A program made the translations under genes and the position numbers. The notes below the pieces were generated by a model. That model searched no databases. It worked only from the letters and a program-made list of their open reading frames with translations, and was not told where the DNA came from. Below are positions 1-11,520 of a stretch of DNA of 64,000 bases, piece by piece. Each line of letters opens with the position of its first letter. The first letter of the stretch is position 1. Location: the NCBI GenBank assembly GCA_021397835.1, contig JAJFZO010000863.1, forward strand, positions 2,480,001-2,544,000, given 5' to 3'. Origin of the DNA: Moringa oleifera (Eukaryota; Streptophyta; Magnoliopsida; Brassicales; Moringaceae).

Positions 1-27
1 GCACCCCGTTGGTGCTATGTAAATAAT

Positions 28-59
<32 letters not shown>

Positions 60-1554
60 TGTTCTTGATATATACATAAAAAGTAATTCTGCATGTACTA
101 GTCAACATCCCAATCTTTGAACAGGTAGGACTCAAATACAAGACGAGCATAGTTGGTAAAAAGTGGTCTAAAAACTCATAGAAAGAGAGAACCGAGTAAT
201 GATTGAGTCGGTCAATCCCTTCACAGCCTCACTATTGCCAAACAATATGACTGAGTTAAAATTACACAATTGCTGCCTCTATGAAAAGCCACTGAAAAAA
301 AGATGTACACAAATTACCAACACCGCAAATTTCAAAAAATAATATGGTCATTGCAGAAATCTATACTAAGAAAGCAGGCTAAGTCAAGTCACTTAGATGT
401 AACTGAGCAATATCATCTAATTAAACCCAAAATCAACAATTGTACCATCATCTTCTAAAGGAAGTTTTTTTACATAAAGAAATCAATGGCTAATCAGTCA
501 TGGAACCAAATGATGCATAAATCAGACAACCATAATAAATTTGGCAGACAAACACAATAAACACATACCCATGCTCAAACTCAGAAAAACAATTATAGAA
601 ACCATATACATAACTCTGAATCGAAGAGACAAACTCTAAGATCAAGGATTGACTTAGATTAACCAGCACATATCTAGTAAATGTCAGAATAATGGATCCC
701 CTAAAGCCAAAGCACACCCACAGACAAGCTCACTCTGGCAGACCTACATAATCAGATTGCCAGACCAGACCTTGAAGCCCGATAATCCTTGAAACCAAAT
801 ATCTCTCATCGGATCGACCAACACGCATTTTCACACTCAAATTGCCGACATATATGTATAACAAAATCACCAACACATAAATACATTCTAAAACCACTGT
901 AGTACATATAAACCAGTTTCCAGACCTGCCATTTATAGACACCAAGATCAGCCATATGCTCGAATTCACTATATACTAGCAGCCAAGGTTATATTACACC
1001 AACACAATCCACCCCAAACTGTGAATCCACCAGACCCCAGAGTGCTAATTATGCAAAAGACAAGTGTCCAAAATCAGATCTACACTAGTGGCTGCTTATC
1101 TCTGCAAAGAAAATGTCACCTTCATTCATACCACAGCAAAACAAGCCCACTATTTAAGTTCATCCATAAAAAAACTGACAACTTCTCAAAGCTCTCAAAT
1201 CTCAGAAACCAAAAGCCAGTTACCTAATTTAAGTACACGCATATACACAGACAAAGAAAACCAATCCAGTTCATCTCCGATCATGCTACCCGAAAAGCAC
1301 TCATAATCTGTATTCATTTACCATATTTCTTCACATCCCAAATGTAATTTATCTAAAAATTCATAATCCACAAAAATGGAAAGCTGTCTGATGAAAAAAT
1401 ATGTTCACTATCAGATTCACCTACATACTTACATCCAAAAGGTTAAAAAAAAATGTCCATTATCAATTCAACTATATAATTGCACCCAAAAGGGAAAAAA
1501 AATTCCATTATCAATTCAACTACATACTTGCACCGAACAGGACGTACAACTTAC
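1..1554 (-). other. Probable intron 1 of the SFT2-like gene; no other gene seen
   Basis: The exon at 1555-1751 ends in a clean GTAAGT donor (1554-1549), so sequence to its left on the minus strand is intron for at least some distance. I looked on the minus strand for the next expected SFT2 segment, the hydrophobic part after the GTFNV block, and did not find it. The next exon is therefore probably outside the window. Open frames here are short, low in complexity and not conserved-looking. Confidence 0.55.
28..60. repeat. (CA)n(TA)n microsatellite
   Basis: About seven CA repeats run directly into about nine TA repeats. It probably lies in the first intron of the SFT2-like gene or just beside it. 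Confidence 0.9.
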
Positions 1555-1751
1555 ACGTTGAAGGTGCCAGTCACGGTATCATTGGCGGACCTAACCGCGG
1601 ATTCCAGATCGAATCCAAAGGCACCACCACTGTCCTCTACATCTCTCGAGGCTGCGTACGAGTTCCAATCTGCCAACAGAGAGGAGCCCCCTTGTTGTTG
1701 CTGCTGATCTTCACTGCCACTGCTGCCCATAGAGAACCACCCTTGTGCCAT
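1555..1751 (-). CDS. SFT2-like vesicle transport protein, first exon only (partial)
   Basis: SFT2/GOT1-type proteins are small four-helix membrane proteins of the Golgi that help retrograde vesicles fuse. Only the N-terminal cytosolic part is present, about 65 residues. It starts at ATG 1751-1749 (MAQGWFSMGSSGSED), then has a run of five Gln, then the family block SSLLADWNSYAASRD, then FDLESAVRSANDTVTGTFNV. That order matches plant SFT2 proteins such as Arabidopsis At5g23550 as I remember it. The exon ends within the last Val codon at 1555, followed by donor GTAAGT. The transmembrane region is expected further left, beyond the window. An in-frame GTG nine bases upstream is not needed as a start. 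Identity is strong; the gene is cut by the window edge, not visibly broken. Confidence 0.85.
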
Positions 1752-3130
1752 GTTTTCCACAGTCTTTGCTGGAAGAATATCTGATCTTATGGGCCTTCTT
1801 CCCCCCTGGTTAATTAATTAAGGTTTAGTGCTAGCTACTAAATGCTAGCTTGGTTTCTTTCTCAGAAAATCATTGTTGCCTGAAGGCTTTGCTAAAGGAA
1901 GGCAAGCCACTAGTGCTCAAGTAATCGGTGTCGTTTCAGGTACTGAGATTATATTCGGGCCGTAGCATTGGTTTTGCCTTTTTTTTTTTCATCAAAGTTA
2001 TTTAAAATTTTAAATTAAAATAATAAATTTAATATAAATTATTTCTTGATGCAATGATATAAAAAATTTAATGATTTGTATTATCAAAAATATTGAAGTT
2101 TAAAATTCAAGTTGCAAAACAAGTAGATGACCTTCTTTCCTCATCACATTTCCTCTTTTCCTTTCAAAAATAACAATAATAATAATAATAATTTTAATTT
2201 TAATTTATTAAATTATAATTTAAATTATTTTAAAAATTAAGTAATTTTATTATTAACATATTTTTTAAAAAATAACATAAATAAATTTACTATAAAATTT
2301 TAAACTATATATTATATTATCAAATGAATCTGAATATTTAAAAAATAAATAAATTAAATTTTAATTATCTATTTGAATTAAATTAAATCTTCTAAAAAAT
2401 TAAAAAATTAAATTAAATATTTTATTCAATAAATTTTGATTTAAAAATTTTAAAACATGTAAAACAAATTTAACCTATTATGATAACAAAATTTTAATTT
2501 CTTTTAAAAATTAAAAAAAAGATTTACGTGTCAAAATTTTCAAAAAAAAAAAAGTTATAAGTTATAAATTATTTAAATTTTAAAAATCAATCAATTGAAT
2601 ATAAAATTTATTTGAATAATTTTTTTAATATTTCAACATCGAAAACATTTTTAATTTTTTAAAATCATTTGAATCAAATATAATTTAATTTAAATTAATA
2701 ATTTAAAATATGATTTATTATTCTTAAAATATTAAAATTTATTTGATAACACAAAATATAATTTAAAATTTTATGCAAATTTTTGACTATTTTTAATATT
2801 AAATAATTTTTAATTTACAGTCATTTTTTATAAAATTTTTAATTTTTTAACAATAAAAATGTTTAAAAAATATTTTCACTACTCTAAATTATTTTTTTTT
2901 TACATTTGTAACACAAAATCTATTATTTCAATATTTCTAATTTTTAAATATTTTTATTAATATTTAATTTAAACTAAATTGACAAATCAAAATTTAAGAT
3001 TCACAAAATATAGTTACAAATTTTAAATAAACTTTACTTCATTTTTATTAACAAAATCCATTTGAACAAAAAAAGTAAAAGAAAGGGGGAAAAAAAAAAC
3101 AACTACAGTTAGTTCAAACCTTAAAATTGT
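1752..3130. other. Upstream region of the SFT2-like gene and AT-rich intergenic DNA
   Basis: The first 100-200 bases should hold the 5-prime leader and promoter of the minus-strand SFT2-like gene. From about 1980 to 3080 the DNA is extremely AT-rich with many poly-A, poly-T and TTTAAATT stretches. I see no coding frame and no clear transposon ends. Some phrases around 2950-3060 resemble the AT-rich foldback family described at 17577. Confidence 0.5.
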
Positions 3131-3609
3131 TAATCTAACTTGTTTCTGTTACATCATCATAAGAGGGCTCCAGAGTCAACTGCAATAGCTCTATACATGT
3201 GTGAGAAAAACAGAGAGTGAAAGGATCCATATCGTTGTGTAATGAAGTTGGAGTGCATTTACATGTTAACTCCACAAAATAATAGGACTTCTGGTAGACA
3301 GATCAGAAGATGCATTATTGATTCCTGCAGCTTCTGTCGATAATCCTTCGGACGCAGAACAAAGTCTAGCAAAATCCACCGGTTACTTCAACTTTGTTTT
3401 ATGGCAATGACAGAAAGTTCCCAAGTTACATATTTGACATGTGTGATCAGACATGTAGACCTAAATTAAAGATGAAACAAAAAGATAAATTTTCAATAAA
3501 GTCTCTGAAATTCTTGATTACACAGTCAAATGTCATTTGCAGGATGGAATTACTGAGAAACTTTGATCAAAACTCTTTGGGAGAGGCTTGGATACAGTTT
3601 CCTATAGAC
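3131..3609 (-). other. Likely 3-prime UTR of the FKBP16-4-like gene
   Basis: Between the stop at 3610 and the AT-rich block, base composition is gene-like (CCACCGG, GTCAACTGCAATAG) but no frame continues any protein. The most economical reading is transcribed 3-prime UTR. A 73-residue plus-strand frame at 3394-3615 overlaps the last exon antisense and shows no family features. Confidence 0.4.
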
Positions 3610-6600
3610 TCATAGTACTTTCAAGAGCTGTACCTCAAAAATCAAAGGCTCCTTAGCATGAGACAAAAGGCTCCGTCGAGGGCCAAACTACATCCAATAA
3701 CCACAAGTTTAACAATAGTCATACTATGGGTGACCAGAAGAGAAGTCAACATTAAAGATAAAAGAAAAATGTATAGGAGACACCAAAAGTTCAGGGGATG
3801 GGTGGAAGTGTGAAACCTCATTAGGAATTGGCTGCAAGTTTTCGTATATGTATCCCACAGCAGGAGGTATTAATGCTCTACGTTTCCCTGAAAAAGGAAA
3901 TGTACAGGGGGTAGTAATATTGGCAACGACAATGACGTTGAAATACTTCAATAGCAAAACATCAAGATTGATTACTATAGTCACATAAATGGATTTGCTG
4001 ATTCATCAATTGACAGAGGGAAAAGGGATGGTAGTCATATTCCAACATCACAGGCCAGAGAAACCGATAAAGAGGGGGACACAGCCGATGTTTATCAGAG
4101 AACTTCTTACCAGAATAATAGGTGCAGGTGAAACTATGTCTTAGCAAAACAGGAAAACAGATACAAGCACTTCACAAGAAGCAATAATAAGAGAATGGGA
4201 AGAAGCAAAGAGAATTAACAAGAGAAACTTAACAAGTGACCTTAGCTACTCAAAAAGTTGTCCGAAGCTACCTAAAATGCAATTAAAATTTGTATCTCCT
4301 CAGACATACCTCCAACCCTCATGCCAACCAAGACCTCCTTCAGGCCCTTTATAATCTGACAAATCATGCAACTAGTTATTTAATAAATTAATCAGAATTA
4401 TACGCAAAAATCGTTTCTCAAAATGGAAACACGCTTGATGTTCATAAGGTACTTATTTCATTACTGTACTGTGAATAAGCTTGTTAAGGTGAAAGCTATT
4501 TTGAGTGTTCAGTAAATATGGAATTGAAAAAAGAAAGTAGTAAACTATGCAACCAAGGAAATTTACAACAAACATATTCACAAGACAACATCAGACTGTC
4601 ATATCGTGAAATAAAGTTAGAGGAGGATACCTGGTTCTCATTCAAAGGAAGTATGACAGGTAAGCTTTCTCCACTGAATTGATCCACAGTGCTAAAACAG
4701 AAAAAGAGTTAAAAGATGATAAATGAAACTGCTGTGACCCAAACACTTATGAAATGAATCCTTACAACAGTTTTATTATTTGTAGAATCAAGAAATACAC
4801 TCAAAACAGTAGCACTTCTAAAACCATAAGCATAATATGCAGAGTTACCTATGAACAAAATATCCATTTGAGCGTCTGCACACATAATTCACTTCAACTA
4901 AGTCTCCTTCATGAGCTTCTGGTCCTTCCCCTTCAATAATCTCTAGAAACAAAACTCAGATATTTAGTATGAATAGAAAACGCATCTTACACCTTTCATA
5001 TAAAACTTGGAAGCACTTGGACCATGAGTAAAAGCACTAACTGCATTTAATTACAGCATGATCATGCCCTTTTATCTAAAAATCACTGCAGTTTCACCCC
5101 AAAACAATTATAATGAACCAATTTCAGACAGTCTCTCAACATTTCATATTGAAGCTTAGACTGCCCATAACTCAATTAAGTGCAGTCTCCAAAAAAGTTA
5201 ACTATTTCTTGGAAGCATGCATGAAACAAAGAACTCATTTTAAGTTAAGCAGTTCCAATTTGCTGATCGAAAGAGGAAGTTAAGCAGGTTCCAATGTGAG
5301 CCAAAGGAAGAAAACATTTTCATGAAAGCAGATCTTCTAATATAAACAAGAAAGGGTTTGAGAGCAATGAAGGAGAAGATAATCAAACTAAAAGTAGTTT
5401 GTCACTCGAATGCATCAATCAGGAATGCAAATTTTCACATATGATACTTGCAGTTATCATGGCATGATCACCTAGTAACTTGAGTGTATTAGACCTGATT
5501 ACAAAACCAGATATAGCTGCCTATTCATTAATAAAAAAAATATAATGAAATCATTAAGAATCATACCTTGAATCCTCACACCACTGGTTAACTTCACAGT
5601 CCTGGAAACTTCAATTCCCAAATAACAATCTCACACGAGAAAAGATTAAGATGTATTTAACGAAGGAAGCTCAATATAACCTTTTTTCTTGTTAGTGCAG
5701 CTTTACTAAATACAATTAAAAGAGATAGTGATTAGCTAACACATACAACATTTTACCGAATCACTTCAGGTTCTTTCATCTCAGGCAAAGGTGCGGCAAA
5801 AGCAGGATGGGCACAAAATAGGATGGGACTGAATCCTATAGACTGCAAAAGCACTCTTCTTGGAAATCTTTTGACGGTTACCACAGAAGGGAATCTGTCA
5901 CGAAAGCTCTTCACCATAGCACTGTTGGGCTGCTCCCTGTCCATCATACAGTTTTTGACAACTTAACAACAATAATATTGAATTAACAAGACTCTATAAA
6001 TATGACAGCAGTAATAAGAGTGACTGAATCGCACTTCTTTCAGCACAAAAAGCTCAAATTGGTCACCGCGTTGCAATTTTCTTTATTGTCTAAAACAAGT
6101 TTTTCTATGTTCCAAATAGTGATATCTTTTTCTTCAACTTAGAGCAACTTTCACGAGTTTGAATAACAGCAAATGGGTAGACTGCTGTATTAGAATTGTT
6201 CCAGCAGAATGTTCATGAGTAGGACCATCAGTGCATCTTTCTAGATATGCATCTTATCAAAGAAAGGAAACTTGTCATAGTAGGAAGGCATCTGTGTCTT
6301 TAGTTTCTTGGCAATAATTAATTCTACCACTAGATTGTTGCAATCAACTTTAGGTTGGTACCCATAGTGCAAAGGCTCAAGTAGATTAGTAACATAGGAG
6401 GAAGCTTCTTACTAACTTCTTCCAAACATATGAAGGTTTTCTTTTCTCCATGTCTAAGTGAAATTTGTCCCAACTCCTCATAATTGAGACACAATTAACA
6501 TTCTACCTGCCTTCTACATTGTTGGTCAAAACCCCACACATTTCAAACTGGTAGTGATTCTGCTAAAATCTTATCCTGCTAAAATGCTTGGTATGGATTT

Positions 6601-7071
6601 TTATAAAATGAAATGACAATGAACCTTCACAGACATTAGTAATCAGAATTTGAAAATCTTCAACTCTAATATAAGCCAAAACATGACCATTCCATGATCA
6701 AAGTGATGATAGTATCCCAGTGCCTCATAAAAAGAAAAAAAAATAAGAAATATTGCGAATTAGGAGAAGTAGATATGCACAAATTAACAATTCAAAGATA
6801 ACAATAGAGAAATAAACTGCATCATTTTTCATCTTATCTTCAAGATGATAATCAAAACTATTAAATCCTTAGATAAATACCAAAACAAGTTCAACAAGGT
6901 TTGAAATAAGAATCAGAGAATAGGATAAAAATAAATTCCAAAATCCTACCTCAATGGGAAAAATGAAATGATAATAACTTGAACAGGAGGAGTTAATAGT
7001 TGAAATGCTTACATTGCAATTCTAAAAATAGGAGAGAATTCCTGTAAGACTTGAAATGGAAGAGCTTCCAT
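3610..7071 (-). CDS. FKBP16-4: FKBP16-4-like thylakoid-lumen peptidyl-prolyl isomerase
   Basis: Eight exons join in phase: 7071-7013, 5936-5757, 5601-5567, 4942-4849, 4691-4631, 4355-4310, 3887-3817, 3687-3610, giving 207 aa with TGA at 3612-3610. The mature part reads EMKEPEVIR, EIIEGEGPEAHEGDLVEVNY, VDQFSGESLPV, IIKGLKEVLVGMRVGGKRR, ALIPPAVGY and ends LIFEVQLLKVL, an FKBP fold closest to plant FKBP16-4. The N terminus is a bipartite lumen signal: a basic Ser/Thr-containing part, a twin Arg (residues 46-47), a hydrophobic stretch and a likely cut after AFA at 65-67. This fits Tat-route import. The first exon codes only 19 residues and lies about 1.1 kb upstream of exon 2. It is inferred from a perfect phase match and a GTAAGC donor; in-frame Met 20 and Met 27 are other possible starts. 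Lumenal FKBPs are thought to assist photosynthetic complexes; many have little isomerase activity, so catalysis is not claimed. Confidence 0.88.
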
Positions 7072-7609
7072 TACGACGAGGTTGCTTTACTTCAGCCTCA
7101 AGCAATGGATAAGTCGAGCGCTTTAGGTACTGAGGTGAGTTCTCCACTAAATGTCCCGTCGTCTTTTTCGGGGCTAATCACTTGGGCCCACAACGGAGAA
7201 ATCAGGAACGTCAATCGACGCTGCGATTTGATCAAATTCGTGATCCGAAAAGCATACGACAAATCTTATTGGACCCCAGAAAAAAGGGTCAGGACGCCAC
7301 GTGGCTGAACCTAATTACGGTTTCTAGAAAGTACGACACGTCTTGGTGTAAGTTTAGCGAAATGCGAACTCTTAATAACTAATAAATCGAAAGGCAACGA
7401 ATTACCATCCATTTAAAGTACATTATTTTAAAATTTAAATTTGATGACTAATAGAAGGATCTAGAAACCCTAGCGTGGTCCTCTATATAAGGATCTCTTC
7501 GTTCCGCACAGCTGCCTCACACTCTTTGTAAACTTTAATCTGTTCTCTGCCGCACCATTTCTCTCTCAAAACCCTAGAAATCTTCTCCCCCCTTACGTTG
7601 TGGTGACTA
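7072..7609. promoter_or_regulatory. Shared head-to-head promoter of FKBP16-4-like and HSP90 genes
   Basis: Only 538 bases separate the two start codons, which face away from each other. For HSP90 there is a TATA box TATATAA at 7484-7490. A three-unit heat-shock element GAAnnATCnnGAA lies at 7454-7466, one base off the ideal middle TTC, and a perfect two-unit TTCtaGAA lies at 7322-7329. Telo-boxes AAACCCTA occur at 7465-7472, overlapping the heat-shock element, and at 7569-7576 in the leader. No clear TATA box is seen for the FKBP side. Which elements serve which gene is inference. Confidence 0.65.
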
Positions 7610-10600
7610 ATGGCGGAGGCCGAGACGTTTGCCTTCCAGGCCGAGATCAACCAGTTGCTGAGTTTGATCATCAACACCTTCTACAGCAACAAGGAGATCT
7701 TTCTCCGTGAGCTTATCAGCAATGCCTCTGATGTATGTGTCTCTCCCCCTCCTTTTACTATGTGTATATCTGCATATCGGTTCCTTTGTATTTTTAATTT
7801 TATATGTGAGATCTTGTTTTCTTTGAGTGCGATTTATGGTTATCTGAAAATGTTTAGGCGTGCTGGGAAATGATACCGTTTATGGTGTTTGCAAGTAAAT
7901 ATAGATGTTATCCATGTATGGATTACTTTTGAGTGCTGCATAACTCTACAGAGGTGGATTTTTTGGTGAACCTGTTGGAAGCTCTATGTGCGTGAGATGT
8001 AGATTTAATGTTATTGAGGCTGTTGTAATAACAGAAAGAAATGGCTAAGGATAGCCTCTTGTTTCGCTCTGGTAGTAGTAATCAGTTTTGGACTTTAGAT
8101 TTATGTATAAAATAGGAATTATTGTGTCTCGTGGCGTTCTTCTGCCTGTAAAAGGACCTGAGTAACGTGCCTTGTTGGAGGTGTGTTGCGAATAGTATAC
8201 TTGAGGCTATATAGTAGTTTGTTTGAACTGGTCAGTCATCAATTTGTGGCCTAGTAGGCCTCTTCTCTCAATCCCATTGGTTTTACTTTTAGGTGAATGA
8301 TGTTGTTTACACATGGACTTGCTTTTTTTTTTTTTCTGTGACCTGCTATTGTGCTTATGCTGTTAAGGCTAACCTTGAATTCCATGCTCTTTGATTCATG
8401 GAAGGTGAATGTTACATGGTTTGTTAGAATGTGAAATTGCGTGATCCTGAATTTTTACCTATATTATAAAGGTTTTTCCGGGAAGATATATGATCTGATT
8501 TGAAAACTGTGTGCTACTTTTACCTTTTAACTTGTGGGCCATGACTTAAGCCAGAATTTAATTTTGTCATCATAATTGCTTCTCTGAATTCTAGGCTCTG
8601 GATAAGATCAGATTTGAGAGCTTGACAGACAAGAGCAAGCTGGATGCTCAGCCAGAGCTTTTCATCCACATTGTTCCTGACAAGACAAACAACACATTGT
8701 CCATCATTGACAGTGGTATTGGCATGACTAAGGCTGGTAAGTAGTGGCCTCCTTTCTAAGTGTTTGTTTCTTGACAACATTATATGGGTGTCATCCCCTC
8801 ATATTCAGTTGTATTGCATTCCAGATTTGGTGAACAATCTTGGTACAATTGCAAGGTCTGGGACCAAGGAATTCATGGAAGCATTGGCCGCTGGGGCTGA
8901 TGTCAGCATGATTGGACAGTTTGGTGTAGGGTTCTACTCCGCTTATCTGGTTGCTGAGAAGGTTATTGTCACCACAAAGCACAATGATGACGAACAGTAC
9001 GTCTGGGAGTCCCAAGCTGGTGGATCATTCACTGTGACCAGGGACACTTCTGGTGAGAACCTTGGCAGAGGAACAAAAATCACTCTCTTCCTCAAGGAAG
9101 ACCAACTTGAGTACCTTGAGGAGCGCCGTCTCAAGGATTTGGTTAAGAAGCACTCAGAGTTCATTAGCTACCCAATCTCCTTGTGGATTGAGAAGACTAC
9201 CGAGAAGGAGATTTCTGATGATGAAGATGAGGAAGAGAAGAAGGATGAGGAGGGAAAGGTTGAGGATGTTGATGAGGAGAAGGAGAAGGAAGAGAAGAAA
9301 AAGAAGAAGATCAAGGAAGTTTCACATGAGTGGTCTTTGGTGAACAAGCAGAAGCCAATCTGGATGAGGAAACCTGAGGAGATCACAAAGGAAGAATATG
9401 CTGCATTCTACAAGAGCCTTACCAATGACTGGGAGGAGCACTTGGCTGTTAAGCACTTCTCAGTCGAAGGTCAACTTGAATTTAAGGCAATTCTTTTTGT
9501 TCCTAAAAGAGCACCTTTTGATCTCTTTGACACCAGGAAGAAACCCAACAATATTAAGCTCTATGTTCGCCGTGTCTTCATTATGGACAACTGTGAGGAG
9601 TTGATCCCTGAATACCTTAGCTTCGTGAAAGGTATTGTTGATTCTGAGGATCTTCCTCTGAACATCTCAAGAGAAATGCTGCAGCAGAACAAGATTTTGA
9701 AGGTCATCCGTAAGAACTTAGTGAAGAAGTGTGTAGAGCTTTTCTTTGAGATTGCTGAGAACAAGGAAGACTACAACAAATTCTACGAGGCCTTCTCCAA
9801 AAACCTCAAGCTTGGCATCCATGAGGATTCCCAGAACAAAAATAAGCTTGCTGAATTGCTGCGCTACCATTCCACCAAGAGTGGTGATGAGATGACCAGC
9901 TTGAAAGACTATGTCACCAGAATGAAAGAGGGACAGAATGATATTTACTACATCACTGGTGAGAGTAAGAAGGCTGTTGAGAACTCCCCATTCCTTGAGA
10001 AGCTGAAGAAGAAGGGATATGAAGTCCTTTTCATGGTTGATGCTATTGATGAGTATGCTGTTGGTCAACTGAAGGAGTTTGAGGGCAAGAAACTTGTCTC
10101 AGCCACCAAGGAAGGTCTTAAACTTGATGAGACTGAAGATGAGAAGAAGAAGAAGGAGACTTTGAAGGAGAAGTTTGAAGGCCTTTGCAAGGTTATCAAG
10201 GATGTTCTAGGTGACAAGGTAGAGAAGGTTGTTGTCTCTGATCGTGTTGTTGACTCTCCCTGCTGTTTGGTGACTGGTGAGTATGGATGGACTGCCAACA
10301 TGGAGAGGATCATGAAGGCTCAGGCCTTGAGGGACAACAGCATGGCTGGGTACATGTCAAGCAAGAAGACCATGGAAATCAACCCTGAGAACCCCATCAT
10401 GGAGGAGCTGAGAAAGAGGGCTGATGCTGACAAGAATGACAAGTCTGTTAAGGACCTTGTTCTCCTGCTGTTTGAGACCGCACTTCTCACCTCTGGTTTC
10501 AGCCTTGATGACCCCAACACCTTTGGCAACAGGATCCACAGGATGTTGAAGCTTGGGTTGAGCATTGATGAGGATGCTGGTGAAGCAGATGCTGATATGC

Positions 10601-10659
10601 CCCCTCTAGAGGATGCTGATGCGGATGCTGAGGGCAGCAAGATGGAGGAAGTTGACTAA
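7610..10659 (+). CDS. HSP90: Cytosolic heat shock protein 90
   Basis: HSP90 is the ATP-driven dimeric chaperone that matures kinases, receptors and other clients in the cytosol. Exons 7610-7732, 8595-8736 and 8825-10659 join in phase to 699 aa, the usual length for plant cytosolic HSP90, with GTATGT and GTAAGT donors. The protein opens [20 protein letters not shown], then the ATP-pocket helix [28 protein letters not shown] and [11 protein letters not shown]. An acidic/lysine linker spans roughly residues 211-250. The middle domain includes [14 protein letters not shown], and the C terminus ends MEEVD, the TPR co-chaperone docking tag that marks cytosolic forms. There is no transit peptide and no KDEL, so chloroplast, mitochondrial and ER forms are excluded. 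No breaks were seen. Heat-shock elements upstream suggest stress induction on top of basal expression. Confidence 0.98.
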
Positions 10660-11326
10660 GCTGAGCCTTTAACTTTTTGGCTTTTCAGTAGTCTTTATGT
10701 TATCGTATTTTTAATAGTCGTGACTCAGTTTTTTTAAGTGCTTTCATGAGAGAATTTGGTTAGTTTGGGGAAATTTTAAATGCTGTTTGTTTCTGAAATA
10801 TTATATAGCTTTTAGATGCTGTCACCTAGCATCTATCTTTTCAGCCTTTGCAAATCTGTGCCTCTTAACTCCCTGACTGAATGCCAAACACTTTAGCTTG
10901 ATTCTAAAATGTGTTTGGGTAGAAGCAGCCCATTAAATTCTAAGCACTGTCTTGGGAGGCTCATGGTCATTGCGAGTTACACCTCTTAGAAGGGGCTAGT
11001 GGTAGAAGTTAGTAAAAATGATTGTTCTCTCTGCAATGGCAGGAGAGGGATGGCACATGGTTTGGTGTGCAAATTTGCAAAAATAAAGCATGTAAAAATT
11101 CGCAAGAAAGCGCCTTAAATCTTTTTTGGGAAGAAGAAGCGGGTAGCAGAGGGAGAAAAATCTGAGGGCACGACTCATTTCCTTTTGAAATGCACTCAAT
11201 AGGTCAGTATGAAAACAAGAGTAGGTAGGTCCCAAGGCATAATACCATGGAAAAGCCAAACAATCTGCTAGAACCAAAGGACCCTCACGTGGACTGTATA
11301 ATTATAACTATGAAAACAAGCAAAAA

Positions 11327-11358
<32 letters not shown>

Positions 11359-11520
11359 CTCATAAGTAAAACTTAGGACAGTGAATAAAGAAGCATAGAA
11401 GCATAAAATTCCCAGAAAAATAACCAATACAACATAAGAACTCTCCACATGCCACACAGCCAAATTGTCTGGAAAGAAGCATAATTCAACCAAAAGCTTG
11501 TACGGAGTTGGAATCAAATC
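10660..11520. other. Convergent 3-prime region between HSP90 and CBL
   Basis: The region holds the 3-prime UTRs of HSP90 (+) and CBL (-), which end 861 bases apart. No further gene was found. A pure (TA)n tract lies at 11330-11358; the YIYIYI frame across it is an artefact of that repeat. Confidence 0.6.
11330..11358. repeat. (TA)n microsatellite
   Basis: About fourteen uninterrupted TA units lie in the spacer between HSP90 and the CBL gene. Confidence 0.9.

Noticed and set aside
1021..1707. Overlapping plus frames of 60-127 codons
   Set aside because: They lie in the presumed SFT2-like intron or antisense to its first exon and show no protein features.
5753..5947. FKBP start at ATG 5947 (MMDREQ)
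   Set aside because: The chosen model uses the acceptor at 5938-5937 because exon 1 joins it exactly in phase; kept as a possible alternative start.
7051..7308. Plus-strand frame of 85 codons in the FKBP/HSP90 promoter
   Set aside because: It begins antisense to FKBP exon 1, crosses the heat-shock promoter and has no family features.
9168..9386. Antisense and shifted frames over the HSP90 linker (also 9053-9343)
   Set aside because: They are shadows of the Glu/Lys codon run in HSP90; products are only Ser/Phe or Arg/Lys runs.
11308..11517. Minus frame with a YIYIYIYI stretch
   Set aside because: The stretch is translated (TA)n; the frame also overlaps the 3-prime end of the CBL gene region with no family match.
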